64,000 nucleotides of DNA from Martinezella rhizogenes (GCF_000799715.1 NZ_JUHG01000011.1:62001-126000); one strand, 5' to 3'. Positions 8,362 to 16,935 are shown, counted from the stretch's first letter. Translations and numbers: made by a program. Notes: generated by a model from the sequence alone, not told the origin.

Positions 8362-9192
8362 ATGAGCCCATTCATCGCCCGTCCCGAACATGGGGTGATC
8401 TGGATCACCGGCGCCAGCTCCGGGATCGGCCGGGCGCTGGCGCTGAAGCTCGCGGGCGAGGGCTACAAGGTTGCCGTCACCGCGCGTCGTCACGACAAGC
8501 TGCTGGAGCTGCAGACGGAAGCGAACAAGCTCTCCGGCAGCATCGTCGTCCTCGACGGCGACGTCACCAATGCCGAGGACATGGAGCACACCGTCGCGGC
8601 GATCGAATATCAGCATGGCCCGCTGGCGCTGGTCGTTCTCAATGCCGGTATTTATCTGCCGGCGCGCGCCGAGGATTTGAACCATGATGTGTTCGACCGC
8701 AGCTTCGCCGTCAATCTGTACGGCGTCGTCAACTGTCTGGTGCCGGCGGTACGTCATATGCGGGCGAGAGGGCACGGCCAGATCGCCATCGTCTCATCGG
8801 CGGCAGGCTATGGCGGCTTGCCCGGAGGTGCCGCCTACGGTGCCACCAAGGCAGCCCTGATCAACATGGCCGAAAGCCTGAATTTCGACCTTGGCCGCGT
8901 CGGTATCCGCATCCAGCTGGTGACGCCGGGTTTCATCGAGACGCCGCTGACAGCGAAGAACAAATTTCCGATGCCGGGACTGATGTCGAGCGATGAGGCC
9001 GCCAAGGCGATAGCCGCAGGCCTGAAGTCGCCATCGTTCGAAATCACCTTCCCAAAGAGTTTCGCCTACAAGATGAAACTCATGAGATTCCTGCCCTACA
9101 GCCTTTATTTCCGTATCGTCAGGCGCATCACGGGCGGTCGTCGTCCGCGACAGGCCCCGGGCCATCATCCCACTCCGCACCCCGCGGAGTAG
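8362..9192 (+). CDS. SDR family oxidoreductase
   Basis: A 276-residue classical short-chain dehydrogenase/reductase. The NAD(P) site is TGASSGIGRALA; ARRHDK after the second strand suggests NADP preference. The remaining motifs are LDGDVTNAED, NAGIY, a serine pair in IVSSAAGYGG and the catalytic YGATK. ATG 8362 is preceded by GGAGAAAAG. The basic C-terminus (RRITGGRRPRQAP) is unusual but without recognisable function. It is a single gene before ugpC; its substrate is unknown. Confidence 0.85.
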   Translation: MSPFIARPEHGVIWITGASSGIGRALALKLAGEGYKVAVTARRHDKLLELQTEANKLSGSIVVLDGDVTNAEDMEHTVAAIEYQHGPLALVVLNAGIYLPARAEDLNHDVFDRSFAVNLYGVVNCLVPAVRHMRARGHGQIAIVSSAAGYGGLPGGAAYGATKAALINMAESLNFDLGRVGIRIQLVTPGFIETPLTAKNKFPMPGLMSSDEAAKAIAAGLKSPSFEITFPKSFAYKMKLMRFLPYSLYFRIVRRITGGRRPRQAPGHHPTPHPAE

Positions 9193-9327
9193 CCCTGATG
9201 TGCCGAGTGCGCTGAAAAGCCTGCATTCCGGCCCAGTTCGCCTGATCCTGTCACCGTTCTGTAATGCAAGTTCGCTAGCAGTCCAGCCAACTGGCAGGCC
9301 CAGAGATGACAGGCAGGGAAGAACAAG

Positions 9328-10440
9328 ATGGCAGAAATCCGGATCGAGCAGGTTCGCAAGACTTATGGGCGCAATCCGGTCGTGCATGGCGTCGACCTGA
9401 ATTTCCGTTCCGGCGAATTCGTCGTCATTCTCGGTCCATCCGGCTGCGGCAAGTCGACCCTGCTGCGCATGATCGCCGGGCTTGAGGATATCACCTCGGG
9501 CGAGATCGTCATCGACGACAAGGTCGTCAACCAGCTCGAACCGCGTGAGCGCGGCTGCGCCATGGTCTTCCAGAATTACGCGCTTTATCCGCATATGAAC
9601 GTCGCCGCCAATATGGGCTATGCCCTGAAGGTGGCCGGCGTGCCACGCGGGGAGCGTGACCGCCGCATCAAGGAAACCGCCCGCATTGTCGGTCTGGAAG
9701 ACTTCCTCGACCGCAAGCCGGCCGAGCTTTCCGGCGGTCAGCGTCAACGCGTCGCCATGGGTCGCGCCATCATCCGCGAACCCAAGGTCTTCCTTTTCGA
9801 CGAGCCGCTTTCCAACCTCGACGCCAAGCTGCGCGTCCAGATGCGCGTCGAAATCCGCCGCCTGCACAAGCGCCTGTCCGCCACCTCCGTCTTCGTCACT
9901 CACGATCAGGTCGAGGCCATGACGCTCGCCGACAAGCTCGTGGTCATGTACAAGGGCAACGTCGAGCAGGTCGGCACGCCGCTGGAAGTCTACAACACGC
10001 CGCGCACCCGTTTCGTCGGCTCCTTCATCGGTTCGCCGGCCATGAATTTCCTGGAGGGCACCTTCTCGGCAAATGGCGAGCAGTTCGTTTTCGACGGATT
10101 GCCGTTCTCCATCGACGCGAATATCGGTAAGCGTCATGCTGGCCAGCCGGTCGCCCTCGGCATCCGCCCGGAACATGTCCGTATCGTGCCGGTCGGCACG
10201 CCCGGCACCGTTCCGGCAACGGTGGATTTTGTCGAGGAGCTCGGCGCCGGCCGCGTCATCCATTGCGATATCAACGGCTCCAGCTTCGCTGTGGCGATCT
10301 CCGACCATACATCCGGTGAAACCGGCCAGGCCGTGGCGCTGGAGCTGCCGCAGCCGCACATCCATCTTTTCGCCCAGGATACCGGGCTCAGACTAGACGC
10401 GATTGCCACCGTCACGCCCCTCAAGGTCTTGGCGAACTAA
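9328..10440 (+). CDS. ugpC: sn-glycerol-3-phosphate ABC transporter ATPase UgpC
   Basis: A 370-residue ATPase energising glycerol-3-phosphate import with UgpB, UgpA and UgpE. Walker A is GPSGCGKST, the signature is [14 protein letters not shown], and Walker B is [16 protein letters not shown] with the switch His in [10 protein letters not shown]. The C-terminal third is the MalK/UgpC-type regulatory OB domain ([10 protein letters not shown]). The assignment to Ugp rather than another sugar family rests on the facing ugpBAE genes. Here it is on the opposite strand to its partners, ending about 170 bp from ugpE, and has its own terminator. Confidence 0.85.
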   Translation: MAEIRIEQVRKTYGRNPVVHGVDLNFRSGEFVVILGPSGCGKSTLLRMIAGLEDITSGEIVIDDKVVNQLEPRERGCAMVFQNYALYPHMNVAANMGYALKVAGVPRGERDRRIKETARIVGLEDFLDRKPAELSGGQRQRVAMGRAIIREPKVFLFDEPLSNLDAKLRVQMRVEIRRLHKRLSATSVFVTHDQVEAMTLADKLVVMYKGNVEQVGTPLEVYNTPRTRFVGSFIGSPAMNFLEGTFSANGEQFVFDGLPFSIDANIGKRHAGQPVALGIRPEHVRIVPVGTPGTVPATVDFVEELGAGRVIHCDINGSSFAVAISDHTSGETGQAVALELPQPHIHLFAQDTGLRLDAIATVTPLKVLAN

Positions 10441-10467
10441 TTTCAGATATCAATTTTCAGCAGGTGC

Positions 10468-10506
10468 GCCCGGAAATCCTGACAGGTTTCCGGGCTTTTC
10501 TTTTTT
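10468..10506 (+). terminator. rho-independent terminator of ugpC
   Basis: The stem CCCGGAAA/TTTCCGGG with loop TCCTGACAGG is followed by CTTTTCTTTTTT, 28 bases after the ugpC stop. Confidence 0.85.
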
Positions 10507-10575
10507 GAGTTTTGTGGAAGGTGCGGTCTGCGGACACAAAGCGCATGCCTGATGAGTGTGGCCCGCCATCAAGAA

Positions 10576-10605
10576 CCTGCCGTGCTCTTTTGAGGGCACG
10601 GCAGG
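10576..10605 (-). terminator. terminator-like hairpin after ugpE
   Basis: A perfect 10-bp stem CCTGCCGTGC/GCACGGCAGG lies eight bases beyond the ugpE stop. The following U-tract (TTCTT on the minus strand) is short, so termination may be partial. Confidence 0.6.
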
Positions 10606-10613
10606 CAACTTCA

Positions 10614-11528
10614 TCACTTCTCGGTGGGGATGAGGCCGCGGATGAACCAGCGCTGCATCAACGCCACGACGAGGAGCGGCGGCAGCATGACGATCAGCGT
10701 GCCGGCCATGGCGATATGCCACTCAGGCAAGCCGCCGACGTTCGGAATAAGCTGCTTGAGTTCAGTCACCGCGGTTGCGTGCGAGGGATCGGTGGTGATC
10801 AGCAGCGGCCAAAGATACTGGTTCCAGGCCCAGAGGAACATGATGGTGCCGAGTGCTGCCATATTGGTGCGCGACAGCGGCAGCAGGATGTCGATGAAGA
10901 AGCGCAGCGATCCGGCGCCGTCCATGCGCGCGGCCTCAGTCAGTTCGTCCGGTATCGTCAGGAAGAACTGACGATAGAGGAACGTACCGGTCGCCGTGGC
11001 GATCAGCGGCAGGATCAGGCCGGGATAGGAATTGAGCAGCCCCAGGTTCAGCTCGACGTGAATGCCCGAAACTTTTTCGATGAGCCAGCTGATGCCGGTG
11101 ACGTCGAGGATCGCCTGGTAGGGCGACAAGACGTTGGCGGCGACCGCATAGGTCGGCACGATACGCACTTCGAGCGGCAGCATCAGCGTCACGAAGATCA
11201 GCCAGAAGATGAGGTGACGGCCGGGATAACGGAAATAGACCAGCGAAAAGGCGGTGAGGGCCGAAAGGATCACCTTGCCCGCCGCCACGCCGCCGGCGAA
11301 GATCAGGCTGTTCAGCAGCTTTGGGCCAAGATTGGCGGTCGTCCAGGCCGTTTTCATGTTGGCCCAGAAGTCGGTGCCGGGGATCAGCGACATCGGCGTG
11401 CGATTGACGTCGGCCAGATTGTGGGATGCGGCGATGGCCACGATGACCAACGGCGCCACTGCCACGATGAAGCCGATGAACAGGATCACATGGGTGAAGA
11501 AATTCAGAATTGGGGTGCGCTCGACCAT
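10614..11528 (-). CDS. ugpE: sn-glycerol-3-phosphate ABC transporter permease UgpE
   Basis: A 304-residue inner-membrane permease of the MalG type. A hydrophobic first helix (FFTHVILFIGFIVAVAPLVIVAI) is followed by about five more. The cytoplasmic EAA loop is EAARMDGAGSLRFFIDILLPL, which contacts the ATPase. The C-terminus QRWFIRGLIPTEK is typical for this subfamily. It begins seven bases after ugpA and is the last gene of the leftward ugpB-ugpA-ugpE unit. With UgpA it forms the channel for glycerol-3-phosphate or glycerophosphodiesters. Confidence 0.88.
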   Translation of the reverse strand: MVERTPILNFFTHVILFIGFIVAVAPLVIVAIAASHNLADVNRTPMSLIPGTDFWANMKTAWTTANLGPKLLNSLIFAGGVAAGKVILSALTAFSLVYFRYPGRHLIFWLIFVTLMLPLEVRIVPTYAVAANVLSPYQAILDVTGISWLIEKVSGIHVELNLGLLNSYPGLILPLIATATGTFLYRQFFLTIPDELTEAARMDGAGSLRFFIDILLPLSRTNMAALGTIMFLWAWNQYLWPLLITTDPSHATAVTELKQLIPNVGGLPEWHIAMAGTLIVMLPPLLVVALMQRWFIRGLIPTEK

Positions 11529-11535
11529 GTCAGCC

Positions 11536-12420
11536 TCAACGGTAATGCACGCGCCGCTCGATAAAGCGGAACTGGAAAATTGTGAGCACGATGATCAGCA
11601 GCATCAGAATGATGCTCTGTGCCGCCGCACCGGAATAATCGAGACCTCTGAAGCCGTCGAACACGATCTTGTAGACCATGAGGTTCGTCGAGTTGTGCGG
11701 GCCGCCGGATGTCATGATGTCGACGATGCCATAGGAGTCCTGGAAGCTCTCGGTGATGTTGATCACCAGCAGGAAGAAGATCGTCGGCGTGATTAGCGGG
11801 AACTGGATGTCCCAGAAGCGCCGGAGCACGCCGGAGCCGTCCATCGACGCCGCTTCGATCAACGAGCGCGGAATGGCCTGGAAGGCGGCAAGGAAGAAGA
11901 TGAAGCTGTAGCCGATATACTTCCACGAGTAGGCTGCGATAATGGAAGCCATCGCGGCGTTGCCGTCGAGGCCCGGATCCCAGATCCCAGGCCACCACTG
12001 GTTGACCACGGACATAAGGCCGGCTTCCGGTGCCAGAATGAAGCGAAAGGCCATCGCGGCGGCAGGAGCAGCGATACCATAGGGCCAGACGAGCACGACG
12101 CTGTAGAATTTAGACCCCCGGAGCTGCCGGTCGGTCAGGGCTGCGAGAACCAGTGCCGCGCCCATGGCGATGGCGGTGCTGACGGCCGCGAAAGTGATGC
12201 TGATCGTGACCGAGTTCCAATAGTCGGCGCTGGCGAGAATCGATCTGAAATTGTCGAGCCCGACCCAGATATTGCCGCCGCCCCAGGGCTGTTGCAACGT
12301 CAGCGACCAGTAGATCGCCTGGCCGGCCGGCCAATAGAAGAAGGTGAAGATGAGGAGGAGCTGCGGCACTGCGAACAGGATGCCGACACTCCACTTGCTG
12401 AAAGTCGTACGCTTTTCCAT
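11536..12420 (-). CDS. ugpA: sn-glycerol-3-phosphate ABC transporter permease UgpA
   Basis: A 294-residue MalF-type permease partner of UgpE, close to the length of the E. coli protein. The N-terminus (SVGILFAVPQLLLIFTFFYWPAG) and the downstream FVGLDNF-like WVGLDNF are characteristic. The EAA loop is EAASMDGSGVLRRFWDIQFPL. ATG 12420 (MEKRTTF) has GGAAGAAG upstream and matches the family N-terminus. ATG 12459 would add thirteen residues without a ribosome site. It lies between ugpB and ugpE on the same strand. Confidence 0.88.
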   Translation of the reverse strand: MEKRTTFSKWSVGILFAVPQLLLIFTFFYWPAGQAIYWSLTLQQPWGGGNIWVGLDNFRSILASADYWNSVTISITFAAVSTAIAMGAALVLAALTDRQLRGSKFYSVVLVWPYGIAAPAAAMAFRFILAPEAGLMSVVNQWWPGIWDPGLDGNAAMASIIAAYSWKYIGYSFIFFLAAFQAIPRSLIEAASMDGSGVLRRFWDIQFPLITPTIFFLLVINITESFQDSYGIVDIMTSGGPHNSTNLMVYKIVFDGFRGLDYSGAAAQSIILMLLIIVLTIFQFRFIERRVHYR

Positions 12421-12513
12421 TGCTTCTTCCGGCTTTGGTCTGATGCCATTCTCGGTCATGACAAACGTCCGCCGGGAAAGTCCCGGCGGACGTGGTGTGT
12501 CGCGGCTTGCGGC

Positions 12514-13866
12514 TTACGGGAGCTGCTTGCCCTTGTAGGTGGCTTCGAAACGCTCGAGAACGGCGTTGCCATTCTTGGCGAGATTGTCGATGCCTTCCTG
12601 GACGCTGACCTTGTTGGCGAAGATGGCCTGCATCTGGTTGCCGAATTCAGCGCGGATCTGCGTGAAGTTGCCGAGGCGGATGCCACGGGTGATCTGGGTC
12701 GGCTCGGAGGCGGTCAGGCTGGCGATGGCGACTTCGCGGCCCTTGTAGGGAGCCTTGTCGTAGAAGCCGGAGGACTTCATGAACTCAAAGCCGGAGTTCG
12801 TGACCGGGATGTAGCCGGTGTTGGTCGACCAGAAGAGAGCCGTCTTGGGGTCGTGGATGAAGTTCAGGAACGCGGCAGCGCCCTTGTATTCATCAGCAGA
12901 CTTGCCGGAGAGAACCCAGAGCGAAGCGCCGCCGACCAGCGAATTCTTGCGCTCGGTGCCGGCGTAGACCGGAAGCTCGGCGACATCCCAGTTCATGCCG
13001 GCCTTCTGTGTCTTGCCGACCGTGCCGTGGTCGCCGACGGAGGTCATGATCATCTGGCAATCGCCCGATGCGAAGGCCTGAACCATATCCTGGCCGAGTT
13101 CCTTCGACTTGATCTTGATAAGGCCCTGGTCGTACCAGCTCTTGAGGTCGGTGACGTATTTGACGAATTTGGTCTTGTTGACCTCGAGACGGGCGTCGAG
13201 GCCGTCATAGCCGTTGTTCTTGGTGGCGATCGGCTGATTGTGGAGCGCGGAGAACTGCTCCATCAGCTGCCAGCTTTCGTTGCCGGAGATATTGATGGCC
13301 ATCGGGCAATCGTAGCCAGCGCCCTTGAGCGCCTTCATGTCGGCGGCGGCGTCTTCCCAGGTCTTCGGGGCTTCCGTCTTGCCGATCTTGGCGAAGGCGT
13401 CCTTGTTCCAGTAGAGCAGGGCGGTCGAGGAGTTGAACGGGAAGGAGAGCAGTTCGCCCTTCGACGTTGCGTAATAGCGCGCAATGCCGGGGAAATAGTC
13501 GTTCCAGTCGATCTTGTAGCCATTTTCGGACATCAGCTTGCCGGCCGGGTAATAGGCGCCGGAGAGCATCATGGTCGCGGTGCCGGCGTCGTAGACCTGA
13601 ACGACTGCCGGCTGCTTGCCGGCGCGGAAGGCGGCGATGGTGTTCTGCAGGGTGGCGTCGTAATTGCCCTGGCTGGTGCAGACGACTTCATAGTCCTTCT
13701 GCGATTCGTTGAAGTTCTTGCACATCGTCTGAACCACGCGCTCCAGATCGCCCGACAGGCCGAACCAGAAATCGAATTTGGTCGGAGCAGCGGCGGCAGG
13801 CAAGGCCAGCGCCAAGCTCATGACGCCGGCGGCAGCCGCTGAAATGCAGTTTTTAAATGTCGACAT
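12514..13866 (-). CDS. ugpB: sn-glycerol-3-phosphate periplasmic binding protein UgpB
   Basis: A 450-residue extracellular solute-binding protein that captures glycerol-3-phosphate for the Ugp importer. It has a Sec signal peptide (ISAAAAGVMSLALALPAAAA) ending near residue 27. UgpB hallmarks are FWFGLSGDLERVV, the PAGKLM stretch, NKDAFAKIGKTEAPKTWED, and the C-terminal RGIRLGNFTQIRAEFGNQMQ. It is the first gene of ugpBAE. In other bacteria this operon is under PhoB control; only a half PHO-box-like CTGTCAC (13945-13951, minus strand) is seen upstream. Confidence 0.9.
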   Translation of the reverse strand: MSTFKNCISAAAAGVMSLALALPAAAAPTKFDFWFGLSGDLERVVQTMCKNFNESQKDYEVVCTSQGNYDATLQNTIAAFRAGKQPAVVQVYDAGTATMMLSGAYYPAGKLMSENGYKIDWNDYFPGIARYYATSKGELLSFPFNSSTALLYWNKDAFAKIGKTEAPKTWEDAAADMKALKGAGYDCPMAINISGNESWQLMEQFSALHNQPIATKNNGYDGLDARLEVNKTKFVKYVTDLKSWYDQGLIKIKSKELGQDMVQAFASGDCQMIMTSVGDHGTVGKTQKAGMNWDVAELPVYAGTERKNSLVGGASLWVLSGKSADEYKGAAAFLNFIHDPKTALFWSTNTGYIPVTNSGFEFMKSSGFYDKAPYKGREVAIASLTASEPTQITRGIRLGNFTQIRAEFGNQMQAIFANKVSVQEGIDNLAKNGNAVLERFEATYKGKQLP

Positions 13867-14319
13867 AATCCCTATTTCCCTCTTGAAAGCTCGGAACCGG
13901 TGGTCTTGGGCAAGCCCGCGGTAGCGGCGTTATAGACATGCTGTGTGACAGTTTGTTGTGGGTACGAATCTCCCGCTCAAAGGCGGTTTTTCGTCTCTAC
14001 AAGCGCCTTCAAAGACCTGTTGCGGATGAACTGGAAGGACAAGACAGTTGGCGCGGCAAGCGTAACTTGATGCTTGTCTAATATTGCTGATATCGAGCGG
14101 GATGCACATGCGTCGTCGATCCCGTGTCTTGTCGATATCGTGTGCTATATGATGAAGGAGCTGTTCCTGATCATGGCTATACTTGCCCTGATCACGCTCG
14201 GCCCGCTGACATGGACGATCGGAGACTGTCGACGGCATTGGCGGGCTTTCCTTGCCGGCTGCCCGTGCGTTGATGCATGATCACACGGATAGAACGACGG
14301 AAGCGTTGGGAGCGAATCT
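13867..14319. other. intergenic region between ugpB and the acetyltransferase gene
   Basis: About 450 bp without a convincing gene. It must hold the leftward ugp promoter; CTGTCAC at 13945-13951 (minus strand) is one PHO-box half site, but the second half at the canonical spacing is poor. On the plus strand a 43-codon hydrophobic frame (14149-14280, MMKELFLIMAILALITL...) could be a small membrane protein, but its start has no clear ribosome site. Confidence 0.4.
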
Positions 14320-14877
14320 ATGGCGCAGAGCGAGCGACAGAAGATGATGGCGGGCGAATGGTATTGCTGCCTCGATCCCGAGCTCGAGGCCTTGCGCGCG
14401 GCTGCCCGCAATGCCGTGCATCAGCACAACATGATGCCGCCCATCCAGCGCGGCAATTTCGGTCCGGCGCTATCGACGCTTTTTGCCGGCGCCGGCGAGG
14501 GCGTGTTCATTGAGGCGCCGTTTCACTGCTCCTATGGCATCAATATCTGGCTCGGCCCTAAGGTCTATCTGAATGCCGGCTGCACCATTCTCGACAGCGC
14601 CTCGGTGCGGATCGGCGAAGGAAGCATGCTGGGGCCGGCCGTCCAGATCTGTTGCCCGGAGCATCACAGGGATCCGGCGCTGCGGCGCACCGGGCTGGAA
14701 CTCGCGCGGCCGGTTGAGATCGGCAAGGCAGTCTGGATCGGTGGTGGCGCCATCATTCTCGGCGGCGTGACGATCGGTGACGGCGCAATTGTCGGAGCCG
14801 GCGCGGTGGTCACGAAAAGCGTGCAGGCGGGGGCGACCGTGGTCGGTAACCCGGCCAGGGCTCTGCCTTCAAAATAG
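14320..14877 (+). CDS. sugar O-acetyltransferase of the Maa/NodL family
   Basis: A 185-residue left-handed beta-helix acetyltransferase related to maltose acetyltransferase and NodL. It would move acetyl from acetyl-CoA to a sugar hydroxyl. The N-terminal Mac domain begins RQKMMAGEWYCCLDPELEALR. Hexapeptide repeats run from NIWLGPKVYLNAGCTILD to IVGAGAVVTKSVQAGATVVGNPARAL. The catalytic His is expected in ICCPEHHRDPALR. No nod genes lie nearby, so a Nod-factor role is not supported; the substrate is unknown. It converges on the small membrane protein gene, with 11 bases between stops. Confidence 0.85.
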   Translation: MAQSERQKMMAGEWYCCLDPELEALRAAARNAVHQHNMMPPIQRGNFGPALSTLFAGAGEGVFIEAPFHCSYGINIWLGPKVYLNAGCTILDSASVRIGEGSMLGPAVQICCPEHHRDPALRRTGLELARPVEIGKAVWIGGGAIILGGVTIGDGAIVGAGAVVTKSVQAGATVVGNPARALPSK

Positions 14878-14888
14878 GGGAGTAGAGA

Positions 14889-15203
14889 TTAGTTCGCCGG
14901 ACGGCGCCGTTTCGTCCACCACACGGCAAAGCGACGACGCCAGCGCCGTACGATCGGCAGGTCATGCGACAGCACGACGAAGCCGAGCGGCAACATCCAG
15001 AAGCCGAGGATGGGCAGGAAGCCGAGCAAACCGCCGAAAATCAACGCGAGGCCGAGGCCGACGCGCGCAAGCCGCGATCTTGGGAGCGGAATACGGATGG
15101 AGCCTATCACAAGCTCGCGCGTGTGCGGATCTATACCGAAACGACGGGCTTTTTCGCCGTGTTTACGGCCGCTATTTTCTGTGGTCCTGCTTTGATCGGT
15201 CAT
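14889..15203 (-). CDS. small membrane protein, unknown function
   Basis: A 104-residue protein with a charged N-terminus, a central hydrophobic region (LARVGLGLALIFGGLLGFLPILGFWMLPLGFVVLSH) that could form one long or two short membrane helices, and a very basic C-terminus (VRRWRRRFAVWWTKRRRP). The FLPILGFWMLPLGFVVLSHDLP pattern recurs in short alphaproteobacterial membrane proteins. ATG 15203 was chosen because it begins a hydrophilic N-terminus; the frame is open to a TTG at 15272. Neither start has a strong ribosome site. No function can be assigned. Confidence 0.55.
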   Translation of the reverse strand: MTDQSRTTENSGRKHGEKARRFGIDPHTRELVIGSIRIPLPRSRLARVGLGLALIFGGLLGFLPILGFWMLPLGFVVLSHDLPIVRRWRRRFAVWWTKRRRPAN

Positions 15204-15320
15204 CCACAGGAGATGGTAGATGACGAAAATAATACAAGGGAAATGAACTTTTTTGAAAAAATCGCTTGGCAAATCGGGAAAGCATTTGTATTAGCCCACT
15301 CACACCGCGCCAAGCGGTAT

Positions 15321-15395
15321 TCCCTGGTAGCTCAGCGGTAGAGCATTCGACTGTTAATCGACAGGTCGCCGGTTCGAATCCGGCCCGGGGAGCCA
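15321..15395 (+). tRNA. tRNA-Asn (anticodon GUU)
   Basis: A 75-nt cloverleaf: acceptor arms TCCCTGG/CCGGGGA with one G-U pair, D-arm AGCTCAGCGGTAGAGC, anticodon loop CTGTTAA with GTT, T-arm with GGTTCGAATCC, and CCA encoded at the 3' end. A 10-bp terminator hairpin follows. No integrase lies nearby, so it is not visibly occupied as an attachment site. Confidence 0.97.
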
Positions 15396-15404
15396 TTTTA
15401 GACG

Positions 15405-15449
15405 TAAGTGCCTGTTATCTTGATATTCTTCGGTAGCAGGCACTTATTT
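15405..15449 (+). terminator. terminator of tRNA-Asn
   Basis: TAAGTGCCTG (15405-15414) pairs perfectly with CAGGCACTTA (15437-15446), followed by TTTC. The loop is 22 bases. Confidence 0.7.
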
Positions 15450-15607
15450 CGCCACTTTCTCTCCCTGCTTTTAGACTTCCTTTTTGTCTGTGGATAATTG
15501 ACGTTCGGCCAGATTGGTGGGCGGCCCATCGCCCCGCCATAACAAGAGGAAACTGGCGGTTTTGCTCACGGTAGCCAACGAACTACTAACGGTGTAAAGC
15601 TCGCGGC

Positions 15608-15856
15608 ATGACCCTAGACCCACTCAAAGCTCTTTCAGACTATGATGAAGTGAAATGCACCGTGCAGTTCTGGATTGCTGACGCTCCCGCGGTTGAATTC
15701 AATTCCCTTAAAGCCGCCGTCCGCTATGCAAAAGATCACGGCGGGCGATGGCAAGAGATCGAAATCACCGTGCATCTGCCGAGGGAAGACATCGTTTACG
15801 CGACCGAGAAGGTGCATCGATTAATCGATGCCCTGCGGGATCGCCGCCGGAAGTAG
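15608..15856 (+). CDS. hypothetical small protein
   Basis: An 82-residue soluble protein, MTLDPLKALSDYDEVKC... ending IDALRDRRRK, with a mixed alpha/beta-looking composition and no signal peptide, membrane segment or cysteine motif beyond one Cys. I do not recognise a family. Codon use resembles neighbouring real genes, the opposite strand has only a short frame, and the ATG begins a plausible hydrophilic N-terminus, although the ribosome site is weak. It stands alone between tRNA-Asn and a small exported peptide gene. Confidence 0.5.
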   Translation: MTLDPLKALSDYDEVKCTVQFWIADAPAVEFNSLKAAVRYAKDHGGRWQEIEITVHLPREDIVYATEKVHRLIDALRDRRRK

Positions 15857-16065
15857 ATTTCCATATTTCAGAGGCCTCCAAATGGAGGTCCATGGGCGCA
15901 AGGAAAGCCGCCGGCCGCAGTCTCCATCATTCTGGCAGATTCGATCTCACTGCATGACCGCTCTCGAAAACGTGAGGATGCATTCATGTAACGTTAAGGT
16001 GAATCGGCGCATCAAAAGCGGGCGCAATCGCGCAGCATAATCCCCCAATGCTTTAGAGGTTCGAC

Positions 16066-16236
16066 ATGAAAAACCTGTTTCTCGCTTCCGCAGTTGCTTT
16101 GGCATCGTTTGTCGCCGTCAGCACGCCGTCTCAGGCTGCTCCGATGCATCGTCATCATCACGATTGCTTCGTGAAGACCGTCAAGCACAAGGTTCACGGC
16201 CACTGGGTCGTTCGCAAGGAACGCGTCTGCCGTTAA
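16066..16236 (+). CDS. 56-residue exported His-rich peptide
   Basis: A short frame with a textbook Sec signal (MKNLFLASAVALASFVAVSTPSQA) and predicted cleavage at QAA-PM. The mature part is about 31 residues: a His cluster (MHRHHHDC), then KTVKHKVHGHWVVRKERVC. Two cysteines could form one disulfide, and the histidines could bind a divalent metal. A perfect 15-bp terminator hairpin lies 48 bases downstream, supporting a real single-gene transcript. It resembles small periplasmic peptides common in rhizobia whose function is unknown. Confidence 0.7.
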   Translation: MKNLFLASAVALASFVAVSTPSQAAPMHRHHHDCFVKTVKHKVHGHWVVRKERVCR

Positions 16237-16284
16237 TTCGGCGTCAGCATTCAAGCCGGTGGCGCTAACCGGCGGCAAACTAAA

Positions 16285-16325
16285 CCGGCCGCTGTCGAAT
16301 CTTTCGACAGCGGCCGGAACGTTTT
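16285..16325 (+). terminator. strong rho-independent terminator
   Basis: A perfect 15-bp stem with the left arm at 16285-16299 (CCGGCCGCTGTCGAA), loop TCT and the right arm at 16303-16317, then AACGTTTTGT. It follows the His-rich peptide gene. Confidence 0.85.
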
Positions 16326-16413
16326 GTGGGGTACGCGGGGAGGCTGGATCGGCGATCGTCACCTTATCGATCAATCGCCGACGACATTCATCATGTCCGC
16401 CCACCGTGCTGGA

Positions 16414-16752
16414 TCACGGGCGGATTTCGAAGATGAAGCCGCTGCGGCGCGGATGGTAGTAGCGGCGGTCATAATAGCGCCGGTCGTCACCCCAATCGCG
16501 GCGGCGATCCCAGCGTCGGTCGCGGCTCTCGCGCCAATGGCGGCGATCATGGTGACGGTCGCGCCAATAGTCCCGCCGTCCACGATCGAAATCCTGGTTA
16601 CGCCGAGATCCGCGTTCTTGAACCAGAACGATGTCAGAAACGCTGGTCGAGGGTGAATTGGTCACCGGCATCGCCATTGCCGGAACCGCGGCGGCCAGCA
16701 TTGTTCCCATGGTTAGCGAAGCTGCCAGGGCAATCGCAGCAAATTTTCTCAA
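16414..16752 (-). CDS. exported Arg/Asp/Tyr-rich protein, unknown function
   Basis: A 112-residue protein with a Sec signal peptide (IALAASLTMGTMLAAAVPAMA, cleavage near residue 27). The mature part is dominated by short Arg-Asp/His/Tyr/Trp repeats (RRDYWRDRHHDRRHW, RRYYDRRYYHPRR), ending GFIFEIRP. Such low-complexity basic periplasmic proteins occur in rhizobia and Brucella near the BA14K group, but the Cys-containing BA14K C-terminus is not present. The mature domain would be strongly positively charged, compatible with binding to polyanions such as LPS or nucleic acid. That is inference only. Confidence 0.65.
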   Translation of the reverse strand: MRKFAAIALAASLTMGTMLAAAVPAMAMPVTNSPSTSVSDIVLVQERGSRRNQDFDRGRRDYWRDRHHDRRHWRESRDRRWDRRRDWGDDRRYYDRRYYHPRRSGFIFEIRP

Positions 16753-16935
16753 AGCACCGACTCCTTTATTAGAACCATATCCCTTTTCGGTGAGTAAACG
16801 CCGCGAGCGCGGTAATGTTCCACTCTAAGGTTGATATGGTTTCGACGGCAACACGCAATACGATTGCGATGCGCGGATTTGCGGAGGCGGGGAGTGATGC
16901 AATCGGCCGCGGCGGCTTGCGGTCCGGATCAGGCA

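Noticed and set aside
14320..14877. Nodulation gene nodL
   Set aside because: The protein belongs to the broader Maa/NodL acetyltransferase family, but there are no nod genes or nod-box nearby.
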